Positions 43,603 through 51,300 of a stretch of DNA of 64,000 nt are shown here, in pieces. This DNA comes from Paracoccaceae bacterium. Lineage in GTDB: Bacteria > Pseudomonadota > Alphaproteobacteria > Rhodobacterales > Rhodobacteraceae. Below the pieces are notes generated by a model. The model worked only from the letters and a program-made list of their open reading frames with translations. It was not told the origin of the DNA and made no database searches. The translations under genes were made by a program, and so were the position numbers. How positions within the stretch are numbered: the stretch's first letter is position 1; each line of letters starts with the position of its first letter. Where the stretch lies: positions 1 through 64,000 of the forward strand of contig NVUX02000022.1 of NCBI GenBank assembly GCA_002402045.2. The letters are read 5' to 3'.

Positions 43603-43979
43603 AGCCTTCAGTAAAACTTATCAAAGGTCTGCATATTACCGCTGCCGACAAGCGCAATATCATAGCTGTAATCATCTTCCTTGAAGACAGATTTTCGGGA
43701 TTTGTGCAAGCGGACCCGCGCTGCATTCCTAATTACGGTGATATTGCGGTTAAGCGTGGTAAATCTCCGAAATCATACGCCATAACCCCGCGCCAGTGTG
43801 CTGCGGGAACCTATGATGTGATAATTCGCGAAACCTACAGGAACGATTTTGGGCTAGAGCGTAATTCCTCAATTTCCGTAACGGTTGCTGTGAAAGGTAT
43901 TTCCCCGCTTTACCTGCCTGATTATGCCTTGCCAGATGTTGGCCCGTCTCTGTTTTCTGACGAAGGAGCTTCCCTATGA
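43599..43979 (+). CDS. hypothetical protein
   Basis: 126-aa protein, mostly beta by eye, not recognised. It begins in an ATGA overlap with the zinc-ribbon gene and ends in another with the next gene, so it is made in fixed ratio with both. No signal peptide or membrane segment. Confidence 0.75.
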   Translation: MKPSVKLIKGLHITAADKRNIIAVIIFLEDRFSGFVQADPRCIPNYGDIAVKRGKSPKSYAITPRQCAAGTYDVIIRETYRNDFGLERNSSISVTVAVKGISPLYLPDYALPDVGPSLFSDEGASL

Positions 43980-44392
43980 AAACTCACATTATTTGCAGCC
44001 AGTGCGGAAGCACAGATGTGTACGCTGACGCAACCGCCCGTTGGAATGTCCTAAAGGGCGAGTGGGTTTTGGGAACCGTGCATGATGACCGCTATTGTGA
44101 TAACTGCGGGGCCGAGGCTGATCTGATAGAAGTGGACGAGGCCGAGGGTTTGGAAATTCAGGTCTCGGGAATGATTGCCGATGGCGAAAATTCCTTCCGG
44201 TTGGTTGAAGATCATGAAGAACCCGCCTTTTTTGACGTGATGGTCAGAACCACAGCGCTTGAAAGTGGCGATATTCTAACCTTGCACGAATTTGATGATC
44301 TCACGCGACCAGAGGCCGATAAGGTGCTGAATGATCTTCTTTTTATTTTCCGCACAACACCTATTTCTCGATTTTTGGGTAAGAGGAGCTGA
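43976..44392 (+). CDS. zinc-ribbon protein
   Basis: 138-aa acidic protein. It begins with a four-cysteine ribbon (CSQCG ... YCDNCG, about 30 residues apart). The rest is acidic (VDEAEGLEIQVSG) and not recognised. It starts in an ATGA overlap and ends four bases before the methylase-like gene, so it belongs to the same operon. A role with nucleic acids is likely from the ribbon alone. Confidence 0.75.
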   Translation: MKTHIICSQCGSTDVYADATARWNVLKGEWVLGTVHDDRYCDNCGAEADLIEVDEAEGLEIQVSGMIADGENSFRLVEDHEEPAFFDVMVRTTALESGDILTLHEFDDLTRPEADKVLNDLLFIFRTTPISRFLGKRS

Positions 44393-44395
44393 TCT

Positions 44396-45862
44396 ATGAA
44401 TATGGTTTCTGAAATCCTACCCAATGGCGACGATATTCCTTCCGATGACAGCTTGCCCGCTTTGCAAACCGAAATCTCCACCATTGTTGAATCGCGCAAT
44501 GCGGCGATTGCCACAATGCAAGAGGCCTTGGATAATTTGAGCGCCGCTTACGCGGTCTCAAATACCCGGATGGGAGCGGCGCAGGGTTTTGCCAACCGCG
44601 CCCATATGGGTGCAATGCCGCCCGCCTATATTTTTGGACCGAAGCGATATGAGCGGAGCCACACGCGCAAGATTGATGTTGAGGACAGCATGAAGGCTTT
44701 TGTTGCTGATACTGATGCCTCAATCTGGTCTTATCTTTTGGAGCGTTCGGGTATCCGCTCAATTATGGACGTGGAGGCTATCAAGGAATGGGAAACAAGC
44801 ATGGCCGAGGGCATTCCCGAGGTGACGCTTGAAAACCTCACGGCAACGTTCCAAACTATTATGGCCGATGCGGTCCTGATCTTTAAGCGCGGTTTGGCCA
44901 ATGCTTTTTCCAAACTGGACCGCCGCTTCAAAAGCCATGATGGTTTTAAAATTGGTAGCCGTATAATCCTTACCAACGTGTTTAGCGAGTTTTCCGGTTC
45001 TTGGAGTTATGGTGACAAGCGGCGCGAAACCATAACCGATATTGAGCGGGTTTTTGCAAAGCTTGATGGAGTGGCACCCGATCCTCACGGATTGTTGCAC
45101 GCGATTGAAGCGTCACGAGGAGCGGGGTTTGGGTGTCGCCAGTCCGAGGTGGAAACCGCATATTTCAAAATTAGGGGTTTTAAGAACGGTAACGCGCATC
45201 TTTGGTTTACTCGCGATGACCTTGTGGTCAAAGCCAACAAGCTCTTGGCAGAATTTTATGGCGAGGTTATTCCAGACGCCGCACCGGAAAATGTCCAGCC
45301 CGAGCATTTTACCAGCGGTTCGCTTGTGCGCGCCAAAGACCTGCAATTCTATGCAACGCCATCGAGCGTATTGCACGAACTGGTTCGCGATCTACATATC
45401 TTTGAAGGGGCGCGGGTGTTGGAGCCAAGCGCCGGAACAGGGGATATCGTGCAGCGGATGCAGGGCCAAAATGCCCGCATCACCGCAATTGAAATTCATC
45501 CTGACCGCGCAAAGCAGCTTCGCCGTTTTGCTAGTGCTGGTTGTGAGGTAATCGAAGGGAATTTTCTGACCTACCCTGCTACGGCTTGTTTTGATTTTGC
45601 CATCATGAACCCGCCTTTTTATGGCACCCATTGGATGGATCATGTTCGCCATGCTTGGGATTGCCTGAAGGAAGGGGGAAAGCTCTCGGCTGTTTTGCCC
45701 ATTTCAGCGGAGCTGGGGCAGAGTTCCAAACATGTTGCTTTTCGCCGGTGGGCTGAAAAGCACAGTCGGGGGTGGCGCGGGCTGTTTACCGATCTTCCTG
45801 CCGAGAGTTTTGCGGAATCTGGAACGCGAATAAACACCGTTATTTTGACATTGTGTAAATGA
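44396..45862 (+). CDS. DUF4942-containing SAM-dependent methyltransferase
   Basis: 488-aa protein. The N-terminal ~270 residues match DUF4942 (WSYLLERSGIRSIMD, FKRGLANAFSKLDRRFKSHDGFKIGSRII, YFKIRGFKNGNAHLWFTRDDLVVKAN). The C-terminal ~190 residues form an N6-adenine methylase-like domain, with VLEPSAGTGDIVQRM as the SAM site and FDFAIMNPPFYGTHW as the catalytic NPPF. Proteins of this type are frequent next to ardC and parB-like genes on conjugative plasmids. It may methylate incoming DNA and thereby evade host restriction. Last gene of the operon behind leader copy 3. Confidence 0.87.
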   Translation: MNMVSEILPNGDDIPSDDSLPALQTEISTIVESRNAAIATMQEALDNLSAAYAVSNTRMGAAQGFANRAHMGAMPPAYIFGPKRYERSHTRKIDVEDSMKAFVADTDASIWSYLLERSGIRSIMDVEAIKEWETSMAEGIPEVTLENLTATFQTIMADAVLIFKRGLANAFSKLDRRFKSHDGFKIGSRIILTNVFSEFSGSWSYGDKRRETITDIERVFAKLDGVAPDPHGLLHAIEASRGAGFGCRQSEVETAYFKIRGFKNGNAHLWFTRDDLVVKANKLLAEFYGEVIPDAAPENVQPEHFTSGSLVRAKDLQFYATPSSVLHELVRDLHIFEGARVLEPSAGTGDIVQRMQGQNARITAIEIHPDRAKQLRRFASAGCEVIEGNFLTYPATACFDFAIMNPPFYGTHWMDHVRHAWDCLKEGGKLSAVLPISAELGQSSKHVAFRRWAEKHSRGWRGLFTDLPAESFAESGTRINTVILTLCK

Positions 45863-45928
45863 CAGAATTGTCACGGCGGCAAGGGGCCACTGGTTTTCTG
45901 GTGGCCCCAACTCTTCTCGTGTAATAAA

Positions 45929-45960
45929 AAAGCCGTGCTGGTTACTCCATCACGGCCTTA
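45929..45960. terminator. bidirectional terminator
   Basis: GCCGTG and CACGGC arms with a 13-nt loop, flanked by an A-run on the left and CTTAT on the right, between the rightward methylase gene and the leftward small gene at 45983. It can end both transcripts. Confidence 0.65.
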
Positions 45961-45982
45961 TCGTTGATGCTGACAACTTGAC

Positions 45983-46180
45983 TTATTCGTCGTCGGTTTC
46001 CTTCGCCTTTGGTTCAAACATCACCAGCTCGGATACTGCAACTGGGAAGTCAAGTTTGAGATTATATACCTTCTCGCCATTTTCCTTTTTGTTTTCGAAC
46101 ATCACGCCGACTTTTGTGTAGCGGGTTTTGCCATCGCTACCTTCGTGGGCAACCGTTGCATTATAGGGTTTTTTGGTCAT
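45983..46180 (-). CDS. small conserved plasmid protein (DUF736-like)
   Basis: 65-aa protein (TRYTKVGVMFEN...ELVMFEPK.KETDDE). It is a distant paralogue of the 63-aa protein at 47317, sharing the pattern K-T-[RF]-[YW]-x-[KR]-[VC]-G-V-[ML]-F and the ending E-[LM]-V-x-F-x-P-K. Small proteins of this DUF736-like style are common on alphaproteobacterial plasmids. Function unknown. Convergent with the methylase operon. Confidence 0.72.
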   Translation of the reverse strand: MTKKPYNATVAHEGSDGKTRYTKVGVMFENKKENGEKVYNLKLDFPVAVSELVMFEPKAKETDDE

Positions 46181-46317
46181 TATGTTAGCTCCATTATAGT
46201 TACGCGATATAATACTAGTAGTTCATAATTAGTATAAAGTCACGGAAATATATTGCTATACCCGTTCTATTCCTGTATTCGTGTTTCTGCTGCGCTCACT
46301 GTTTTAGGAGACTCCTT

Positions 46318-46614
46318 TTGAAATTAGATTTAAAATACCCTGTCCTGGTTGGAGAGGATTTTCAAAGAGCTATTGATGACGGTGGCGAGGTCGTTTTAGA
46401 GCTTGTTGAATATGATAATGCTTTAGGTTTTGCTTGGCTGGTTTTCCTTGTGGATGCCTTTAATATGAAACACCAAATATTGTTGACAAGAGGTAAGCTA
46501 AAACCAATGGTTATCAGATCTACACATTCAATAACTAAATTTGCTACAAAGTTTGGCTTGGCGTATGTTCCTAGACTGCCAGTGCCTACGCCTTTGTGCA
46601 TTGATAAGACTTAA
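46318..46614 (+). CDS. hypothetical protein
   Basis: 98-aa protein starting with TTG at 46318, preceded by TTAGGAG eight bases upstream. Beta-strand-rich, not recognised (EDFQRAIDDGGEVVLELVEYD). It stands alone between the divergent 65-aa gene and a 700-bp non-coding stretch. The good ribosome site is the main support. Confidence 0.6.
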   Translation: MKLDLKYPVLVGEDFQRAIDDGGEVVLELVEYDNALGFAWLVFLVDAFNMKHQILLTRGKLKPMVIRSTHSITKFATKFGLAYVPRLPVPTPLCIDKT

Positions 46615-47124
46615 TTATTTGCTTTCTGCCACTCATGGCTTTGCCATGATCGCGCTATAGGCTAACGCCCCGAACCCTGAATTTTTATTCTCCCTGAGAA
46701 ACTTTCCCCTAAATTGTCTCGATGAGTCAATTTAGGGTTTTTTCTCATGGTCGCCTAAAAGCCCAGGTTTCGGCCCTGCGGGTAACTATCGCTGGGGCTG
46801 CATCGGTTTCACCTATGGATACTCCGGTTTATTGCACTGGTCTTGTTTATTTGCCCTGTCAGCCGCCCTTGGGGAGGGTTTGATGTTTGTTTCCGGCGTT
46901 GTGACTGGGGGATGGATCATTTCGCGGGGTATGGGTGTGCTGAAGCCATTGAAGTGATCTCGTGGGTCGTTTGAGGAGCTCAGCCGGCCACCCCTGCGCT
47001 ATCCCATTAGATTTTGCCTTAATCGCCTTTGCTAAACAGTTTTCAGAACCGTAGCCAAGTTCCCATACTCATTCAGGTGTTTCTTCTCGATAAAACATAG
47101 CTGGCAGTCGGGAGAGATCGCTCC
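46615..47124. other. non-coding stretch before twin hairpins
   Basis: About 500 bp without a convincing gene. 46780-46797 shares 18 bases with 29001-29018. 46931-46995 is the source-like copy of 42572-42640. No promoter or RNA gene was recognised with confidence; a minus-strand frame at 47069-47257 is a shadow of the hairpins. Confidence 0.5.
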
Positions 47125-47186
47125 GGCCGGTATTTTTGTTTCCCCTGGCTAAAGCCATTCCTCGCGCACAAACAAAAATACCGGCC
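47125..47186. repeat. hairpin element A with shared loop motif
   Basis: Perfect 17-bp arms GGCCGGTATTTTTGTTT (47125-47141) and its complement (47170-47186). The 28-nt loop reads CCCCTGGC, AAA, then GCCATTCCTCGCG. The same loop start and end occur in element B directly downstream, although the stems are unrelated in sequence. Confidence 0.8.
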
Positions 47187-47196
47187 TGCGCTTCAA

Positions 47197-47250
47197 CAGG
47201 GAATTTCCCCTGCCCCGTGCCGGGCCATTCCTCGCGAAACAAATTCCCTG
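47197..47250. repeat. hairpin element B with shared loop motif
   Basis: Arms CAGGGAATTT (47197-47206) and AAATTCCCTG (47241-47250). The loop again starts CCCCTG and contains GCCATTCCTCGCG. It lies 67 bp before the 63-aa gene, so it may be in its leader, or A and B may be a paired selfish or recombination element. Confidence 0.78.
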
Positions 47251-47316
47251 CTGACACCCCCTCTTCCTGCCAGCTCTTACATGTTTATCGAAACACTAAA
47301 AAATGAGGATTACACA

Positions 47317-47508
47317 ATGGCTACTCAAACTCTGAAACTGAATGTTAAATCGGGCGAAAAAGACGGCAAAACCTTCTGGGACCGCTGCGGGGTTCTCTTC
47401 GTGAGCACCAACGACGCAGGCGAGATCACAGCGATCAATGTCAAGCACAGCATGTTCCCCAGCGTCGAAATGGTCGCTTTCCCGCAAAAACCCAACGATG
47501 ACGAATAA
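47317..47508 (+). CDS. small conserved plasmid protein (DUF736-like)
   Basis: 63-aa protein (KTFWDRCGVLFV ... SVEMVAFPQKPNDDE). Paralogue of the minus-strand gene at 45983. The ATG at 47317 has GAGG eight bases upstream; the frame opens 12 codons earlier without similarity. It follows the twin hairpins and is closed by a strong terminator. A 3' fragment of a second copy lies at 42640-42675, so this block has been duplicated within the element. Function unknown. Confidence 0.75.
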   Translation: MATQTLKLNVKSGEKDGKTFWDRCGVLFVSTNDAGEITAINVKHSMFPSVEMVAFPQKPNDDE

Positions 47509-47532
47509 AACGTCATCAACCCATCCAGGAGG

Positions 47533-47555
47533 GGCGGCCGAAAGGTCGCCTTTTC
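47533..47555 (+). terminator. rho-independent terminator after the 63-aa gene
   Basis: GGCGGCC-GAAA-GGTCGCC (one G-U pair) followed by TTTTCTT. It separates the small gene from leader copy 4. Confidence 0.82.
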
Positions 47556-47603
47556 TTGTGTTCCACGGTTTCGACCAGAGCAACAAGCCGGAGTATCAGT
47601 GGC

Positions 47604-47933
47604 GATCCCCGCAAGGCGGAGATCTACATATTTGAGCGGGCACCCGGACCGCCGCTTCGCTTTGGTCAGGATGACGATGTTTTATTTTTTAGGCCCATTC
47701 GGGCGTTTCTAAGGGGCTTCGCCCACTCGCGCCCGCAAGGATAATAGAACAGGGCCGTGTCCTCGCTGCGCTGCGGGCCGCACCAAAACCCTGTCGATTA
47801 TCCTTGCACTTGCTACCCCCACTCTCGCCGAGGGGCAGAGTTTCAGATGAGCGCGCAAAAGCGCTTTTCAGAAACTTACAGCCCATTAAGGGGAATAATC
47901 CTCAAGGGAAGCACCACATTGAAGGAAGTTACC
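47604..47933 (+). promoter_or_regulatory. structured leader, copy 4 of 4 (before parB-like gene)
   Basis: Nearly identical to copy 3. GATC..CCGC/GCGG.GATC end hairpin, GGGC (47714-47717)/GCCC (47721-47724), the long stem GCAAGGATAAT (47735-47745)/ATTATCCTTGC (47797-47807), which is fully complementary in this copy (9-10 of 11 pairs in the others), and the terminal stem AGTTTC (47839-47844)/GAAACT (47871-47876). The last ~20 bases, with GAAGGAAG, differ from the other copies and supply the ribosome site. Confidence 0.77.
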
Positions 47934-49772
47934 ATGACTAAACATTCCAAAATCACCGCCATTGAAACACCAGTAATTGGGTATTTTGATCTCGCTGATT
48001 TATATCTATCTGATTTGAACCCGCGCCAAGATGTTGACGATGCTGATATTGATCTTCTGGCCCAGAGCATTGTCGCTTGTGGCCTTATTCAAAACCTTTC
48101 CGGCCTCATGGACGAAAACGGCAAGGTTGGCATTGTGGCAGGTGGTCGTCGTCTTCGCGCGTTGCAAATCGCTGTGCATGAAGAACCAAATCTTTCTCAA
48201 GTGCCTGTTAAGCTGGCTGTTGATGCTCATATGGCAGAAACATGGGCCAATGTTGAAAACTCGGTTCGTGTTGATCTTCACCCAGCCGATGAAATCCGTG
48301 CTTTTGGTAAGATGTTTGACAAAAGCCTTGGTGTGCCGCGCATTGCAAAGGTTTTTGGGGTAACTGAAAAGCATGTTTATCGCCGCCTTGCGCTGGTCAA
48401 CCTGCCCTCCCCTGTTTTGGATGCTCTGAAATCCGGTGAGATCAATATGACCATGGCGGCGTCATTCACGGTTTGCGATGATGAAAAGCTATCCTTGGAA
48501 GTGTTGGAGCGAGTGCGGGGTGATTCCCATTCGGCACACCAAATGAAAAACATGCTAAAGCCTTCGGCTGTGAGCGGTTCAGATCGCAAAGCGGTGTTTG
48601 TTGGCGCTGGCGATTACAAAGCGGCTGGTGGTATCGTGGGCGGGGATTTGTTCTCCGATCAGATCACTTTTGATAGCCCTGACATTTTGGAGGAAATATT
48701 TCAATCCAAGCTGGCAAAGGTTGCGGCTGATCTTTGCAAGGAACAGGGTTGGAAATGGGCGGAGACCATCGAGTCCAGCCATATTGGTTATTGGGAAATT
48801 GAACAGGGCGGATATGAGCGGTTTTATCCGGTTGAGGGCGCTTTGGCAGAAGATCAGACCAAACGTTTTGAAGAATTGTCCGGCTTGGATGATGAAGGCG
48901 ACCTTGATAAAGATGGTGAAACCGAACTTGCTTTGATGCAAACCACTATTGATGGGGATTATACGACCAAACAAAAGGCCCATGGCGGGATAATTGTTAA
49001 TGTTTCGCATAGTGGTGAGGTTTCTATTTCTGGTGGGCTGGTGAAGCGCGAGGACAAGAAGGCAGCGATTGAAGCGGGTGTATTGGCCAAATCTAATCAC
49101 CAAAGCAGTGATAAGCCAAAGTCTGACTATTCCCAAAAGCTCATTGATGATCTCAAAGCTATCAAGCTGGGGGCGCGGCAGAATGCAATGGTCAATAAAG
49201 CAGATATGATGCTCGATCTTTTGGCTTTCCAACTTTCTGGGAATACGGGGTATCGTCGTATTTTTGAAATGCGGTTTGATCATCCACGTAATCAGCCTGA
49301 TACCGAAACCGGCTTTTGTTTGGATGCCCGTTTAACAGAGCCAAACGATGTGCCTAAGGATAACTGGAACTCCGACTTGGAAAAGACCTTTTCGGAATTT
49401 CAGGCCAAGGGTAAAAAGCATAGGAATGCAGAAATTGCCCGTCATCTTGCAGCTTTGCTTTCTGGTGGTGATGAAGCATTTTCTGCGGTGCTGGATGAAG
49501 CTTCTGGTGCAAATATCCGTAGCGTTTGGACGCCCACAGCCGAGAATTTCTTTAAGCGGGTAAATGGTGCATATCTTGAAGCCTTGCACCTCACCATGCT
49601 TGATTTAAAGGCGGACCATAAAGATGCGAAAGCGTTTACCAAGCTGAAAAAAGGTGAGAAAGCCGTTTTCCTTGAAACTATCTTTGGTGATGAAGATACG
49701 AGAAATGCGCTTGGTTTGGATGACGATCAAAAAGCACGGATTGATGCTTGGTTGCCTGACTATTTTGGGTAA
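47934..49772 (+). CDS. ParB/Spo0J-family protein
   Basis: 612-aa ParB-like protein. The N-terminal ParB/sulfiredoxin-type domain shows YLSDLNPRQDVDDADIDLLAQSIVACGLIQNLSG then VAGGRRLRALQ (the GGRR nucleotide-binding motif) and ENSVRVDLHPADEIRAFGKM. A HTH follows (RIAKVFGVTEKHVYRRLALVNLP). The long C-terminus (~350 aa) is acidic and not recognised. ParA is not adjacent. Large ParB-like proteins of this form lie in the leading regions of conjugative plasmids, where some act as nucleases or counter host defence; a partition role is less likely here. The ATG follows GAAGGAAG. Confidence 0.86.
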   Translation: MTKHSKITAIETPVIGYFDLADLYLSDLNPRQDVDDADIDLLAQSIVACGLIQNLSGLMDENGKVGIVAGGRRLRALQIAVHEEPNLSQVPVKLAVDAHMAETWANVENSVRVDLHPADEIRAFGKMFDKSLGVPRIAKVFGVTEKHVYRRLALVNLPSPVLDALKSGEINMTMAASFTVCDDEKLSLEVLERVRGDSHSAHQMKNMLKPSAVSGSDRKAVFVGAGDYKAAGGIVGGDLFSDQITFDSPDILEEIFQSKLAKVAADLCKEQGWKWAETIESSHIGYWEIEQGGYERFYPVEGALAEDQTKRFEELSGLDDEGDLDKDGETELALMQTTIDGDYTTKQKAHGGIIVNVSHSGEVSISGGLVKREDKKAAIEAGVLAKSNHQSSDKPKSDYSQKLIDDLKAIKLGARQNAMVNKADMMLDLLAFQLSGNTGYRRIFEMRFDHPRNQPDTETGFCLDARLTEPNDVPKDNWNSDLEKTFSEFQAKGKKHRNAEIARHLAALLSGGDEAFSAVLDEASGANIRSVWTPTAENFFKRVNGAYLEALHLTMLDLKADHKDAKAFTKLKKGEKAVFLETIFGDEDTRNALGLDDDQKARIDAWLPDYFG

Positions 49773-49824
49773 ATTATTGGCGGGGTGGCAAGCCGCCCTG
49801 CCCTATTCTAACTAGGTATTTTTG

Positions 49825-50088
49825 ATGATAGATTTTTGTATTTACAGCGATCCCGTTTTAGCCGTTACCTGTCCCGATTGCGGTAATGCTGATGGAATAA
49901 AATGCGCTTGGCCTGACGGTAGCAATTCTAGTGATTTTCATAAATCGTGAAAAGAGTTGGCGGATCAGATTTTTGTTACTCAGCATGGCAACTATGTTCG
50001 TCTCGAAAAGGTCGGAGAGCGTTGGATTATTGTTCCAACAAGTCGCAGATGTTATTATCAGTGGGATGCTCAGCTCCCTCTCCTCTAA
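49825..50088 (+). pseudogene. small zinc-ribbon gene with in-frame TGA
   Basis: An ATG at 49825 opens a frame with CPDCG and coherent protein-like sequence for 41 codons, stops at TGA (49948-49950), then continues in the same frame for 45 codons with equally protein-like sequence (QIFVTQHGNYVRLEKVGERW, YYQWD) to TAA at 50086-50088. Either a nonsense mutation broke an 87-residue protein, or the stop is read through. A GTG frame at 49947 (77 aa) in another frame has no such quality. Confidence 0.55.
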
Positions 50089-50118
50089 TTCTCTTTCCTT
50101 TGTGGTTAAGGACCGACT

Positions 50119-50147
50119 GCCCCGGCCTTATTGGTCGGGGCTTTTTT
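50119..50147 (+). terminator. strong rho-independent terminator
   Basis: GCCCCGGCC (50119-50127) pairs with GGTCGGGGC (50133-50141), followed by TTTTTT. It ends the rightward leading-region transcripts and lies at the 3' end of the leftward luxR solo. Confidence 0.9.
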
Positions 50148-50856
50148 ATGGCAGAATCAGTAATTTGGATTGCGCTATAGATACAGCATGTACCAGATTC
50201 AGTGCTCTGAGTTTATGCCGTGAGGTATCAATATATACGCGGAGAGTATGCTCGGAAATTTGCAATTTTTCAGCCACGCTGGCTCTGCTTAAGCCTCGTG
50301 CTAACCAAGTTAAAACATCAACCTCTCGCATGGATAGTTTTGTGTAAATGTCTTCTTCTTGACGACACATTAGCTCGTTTGCTTTTTGATGGATATGGTG
50401 GGAAATGAGCAGCATGTCCCTTTGGTTTTCTTTTACGAATTTGGCCCATGATGCATCATTATCTTCATTGTTAATTGTAAATAGGGCGAACTGTCCGTTA
50501 CGACCCCTAATTGGCATTGATAAGCCCTGGTTGCCGACACCAGCATTTATGGCTTCTCCCAGAAATGCTGTTGAACCTCGTGAACTCCAATCAAGTTTAT
50601 TCCAGTCCAATGGATGAAATTGTTGGGTTGCGCGTTTTACTACAGGGTCAACTCGAATAAATTTTTGCCCTTGATACTGCTGCATCCAATCTTCGGTATA
50701 GGTAAGAGCTGCAAATGGTTGGTCATCAAGATTTAGCGCATGGTAGACAACATTAGAGACACTATATGTGCTTTGAAGTGCTTCAATCATACTTTGAATA
50801 TCGGTTGGAGTTTTAACGTGTTCGAGTTGGCCTATAAAGGCTTCCATCCTGGACAT
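50146..50856 (-). CDS. LuxR-type regulator (solo, no adjacent luxI)
   Basis: 236-aa AHL-receptor-type regulator. The ligand-domain spacing is complete: Trp then Tyr four residues on (EDWMQQYQG), Asp-Pro (RVDPVV) and a second Trp 28 residues after the first (PLDW). The C-terminal GerE HTH is LSMREVDVLTWLARGLSRASVAEKL. The ATG at 50856 has GGGA seven bases upstream; the frame extends 27 codons further without similarity. It is a candidate link between the luxI signal at 26.9 kb and the transfer genes nearby. Confidence 0.9.
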   Translation of the reverse strand: MSRMEAFIGQLEHVKTPTDIQSMIEALQSTYSVSNVVYHALNLDDQPFAALTYTEDWMQQYQGQKFIRVDPVVKRATQQFHPLDWNKLDWSSRGSTAFLGEAINAGVGNQGLSMPIRGRNGQFALFTINNEDNDASWAKFVKENQRDMLLISHHIHQKANELMCRQEEDIYTKLSMREVDVLTWLARGLSRASVAEKLQISEHTLRVYIDTSRHKLRALNLVHAVSIAQSKLLILP

Positions 50857-50952
50857 AATATTTCCCGTGATAATATATTCAGGTCTATATATTACACTTT
50901 TACGTGATAAATATACTCCCCTAAAATAGCGAGCCATTTATGGGGAGGTTAT

Positions 50953-51159
50953 TTACGCAAGGTTATTTCCAACAATATCAGCCGGACTAATTTTCAACAT
51001 CGTGAGAGGCCCCACAATACCTTTTTTGTCAACTGTAAACAGCTTAGTAAGCTCGCCGTTATCCCAAAGATACTGTATGCCAACTTCTCTTGTTACGCCA
51101 TTTTTTATTGTTTCTAGAATTCTTGCGATTGGATCGGCTTTTTCGGCTATTTTAATCAT
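50953..51159 (-). CDS. small hypothetical protein
   Basis: 68-aa protein, not recognised (ADPIARILETIKNGVTREVGIQYLWDNGELTKLF). The composition is protein-like and it fills the gap between the luxR solo and virC2-like genes on the same strand. A GAGAG stretch lies upstream of the ATG. No motif supports a function. Confidence 0.55.
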   Translation of the reverse strand: MIKIAEKADPIARILETIKNGVTREVGIQYLWDNGELTKLFTVDKKGIVGPLTMLKISPADIVGNNLA

Positions 51160-51300
51160 ATTAACTATCTCTCAGTAACTCTAATTACAGAGAAGTTAAT
51201 TCACTTATTCTTTGCTGAATACTCACTTAATTTGGCAAGCATAATTCGTCTAGCGTTTATGGGCTAGCTATTTTGGGGGAGCTTTTTTTGGGCGGTAACT

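Noticed and set aside
47934-49772. Partition protein ParB of the element
   Set aside because: No ParA gene adjacent, unusual 350-aa acidic C-terminus, and a position behind a leading-region leader; kept as ParB-like without a partition claim.
49947-50180. 77-aa gene starting GTG at 49947
   Set aside because: The alternative frame continuing past the TGA is far more protein-like, and this frame runs into the terminator at 50119.
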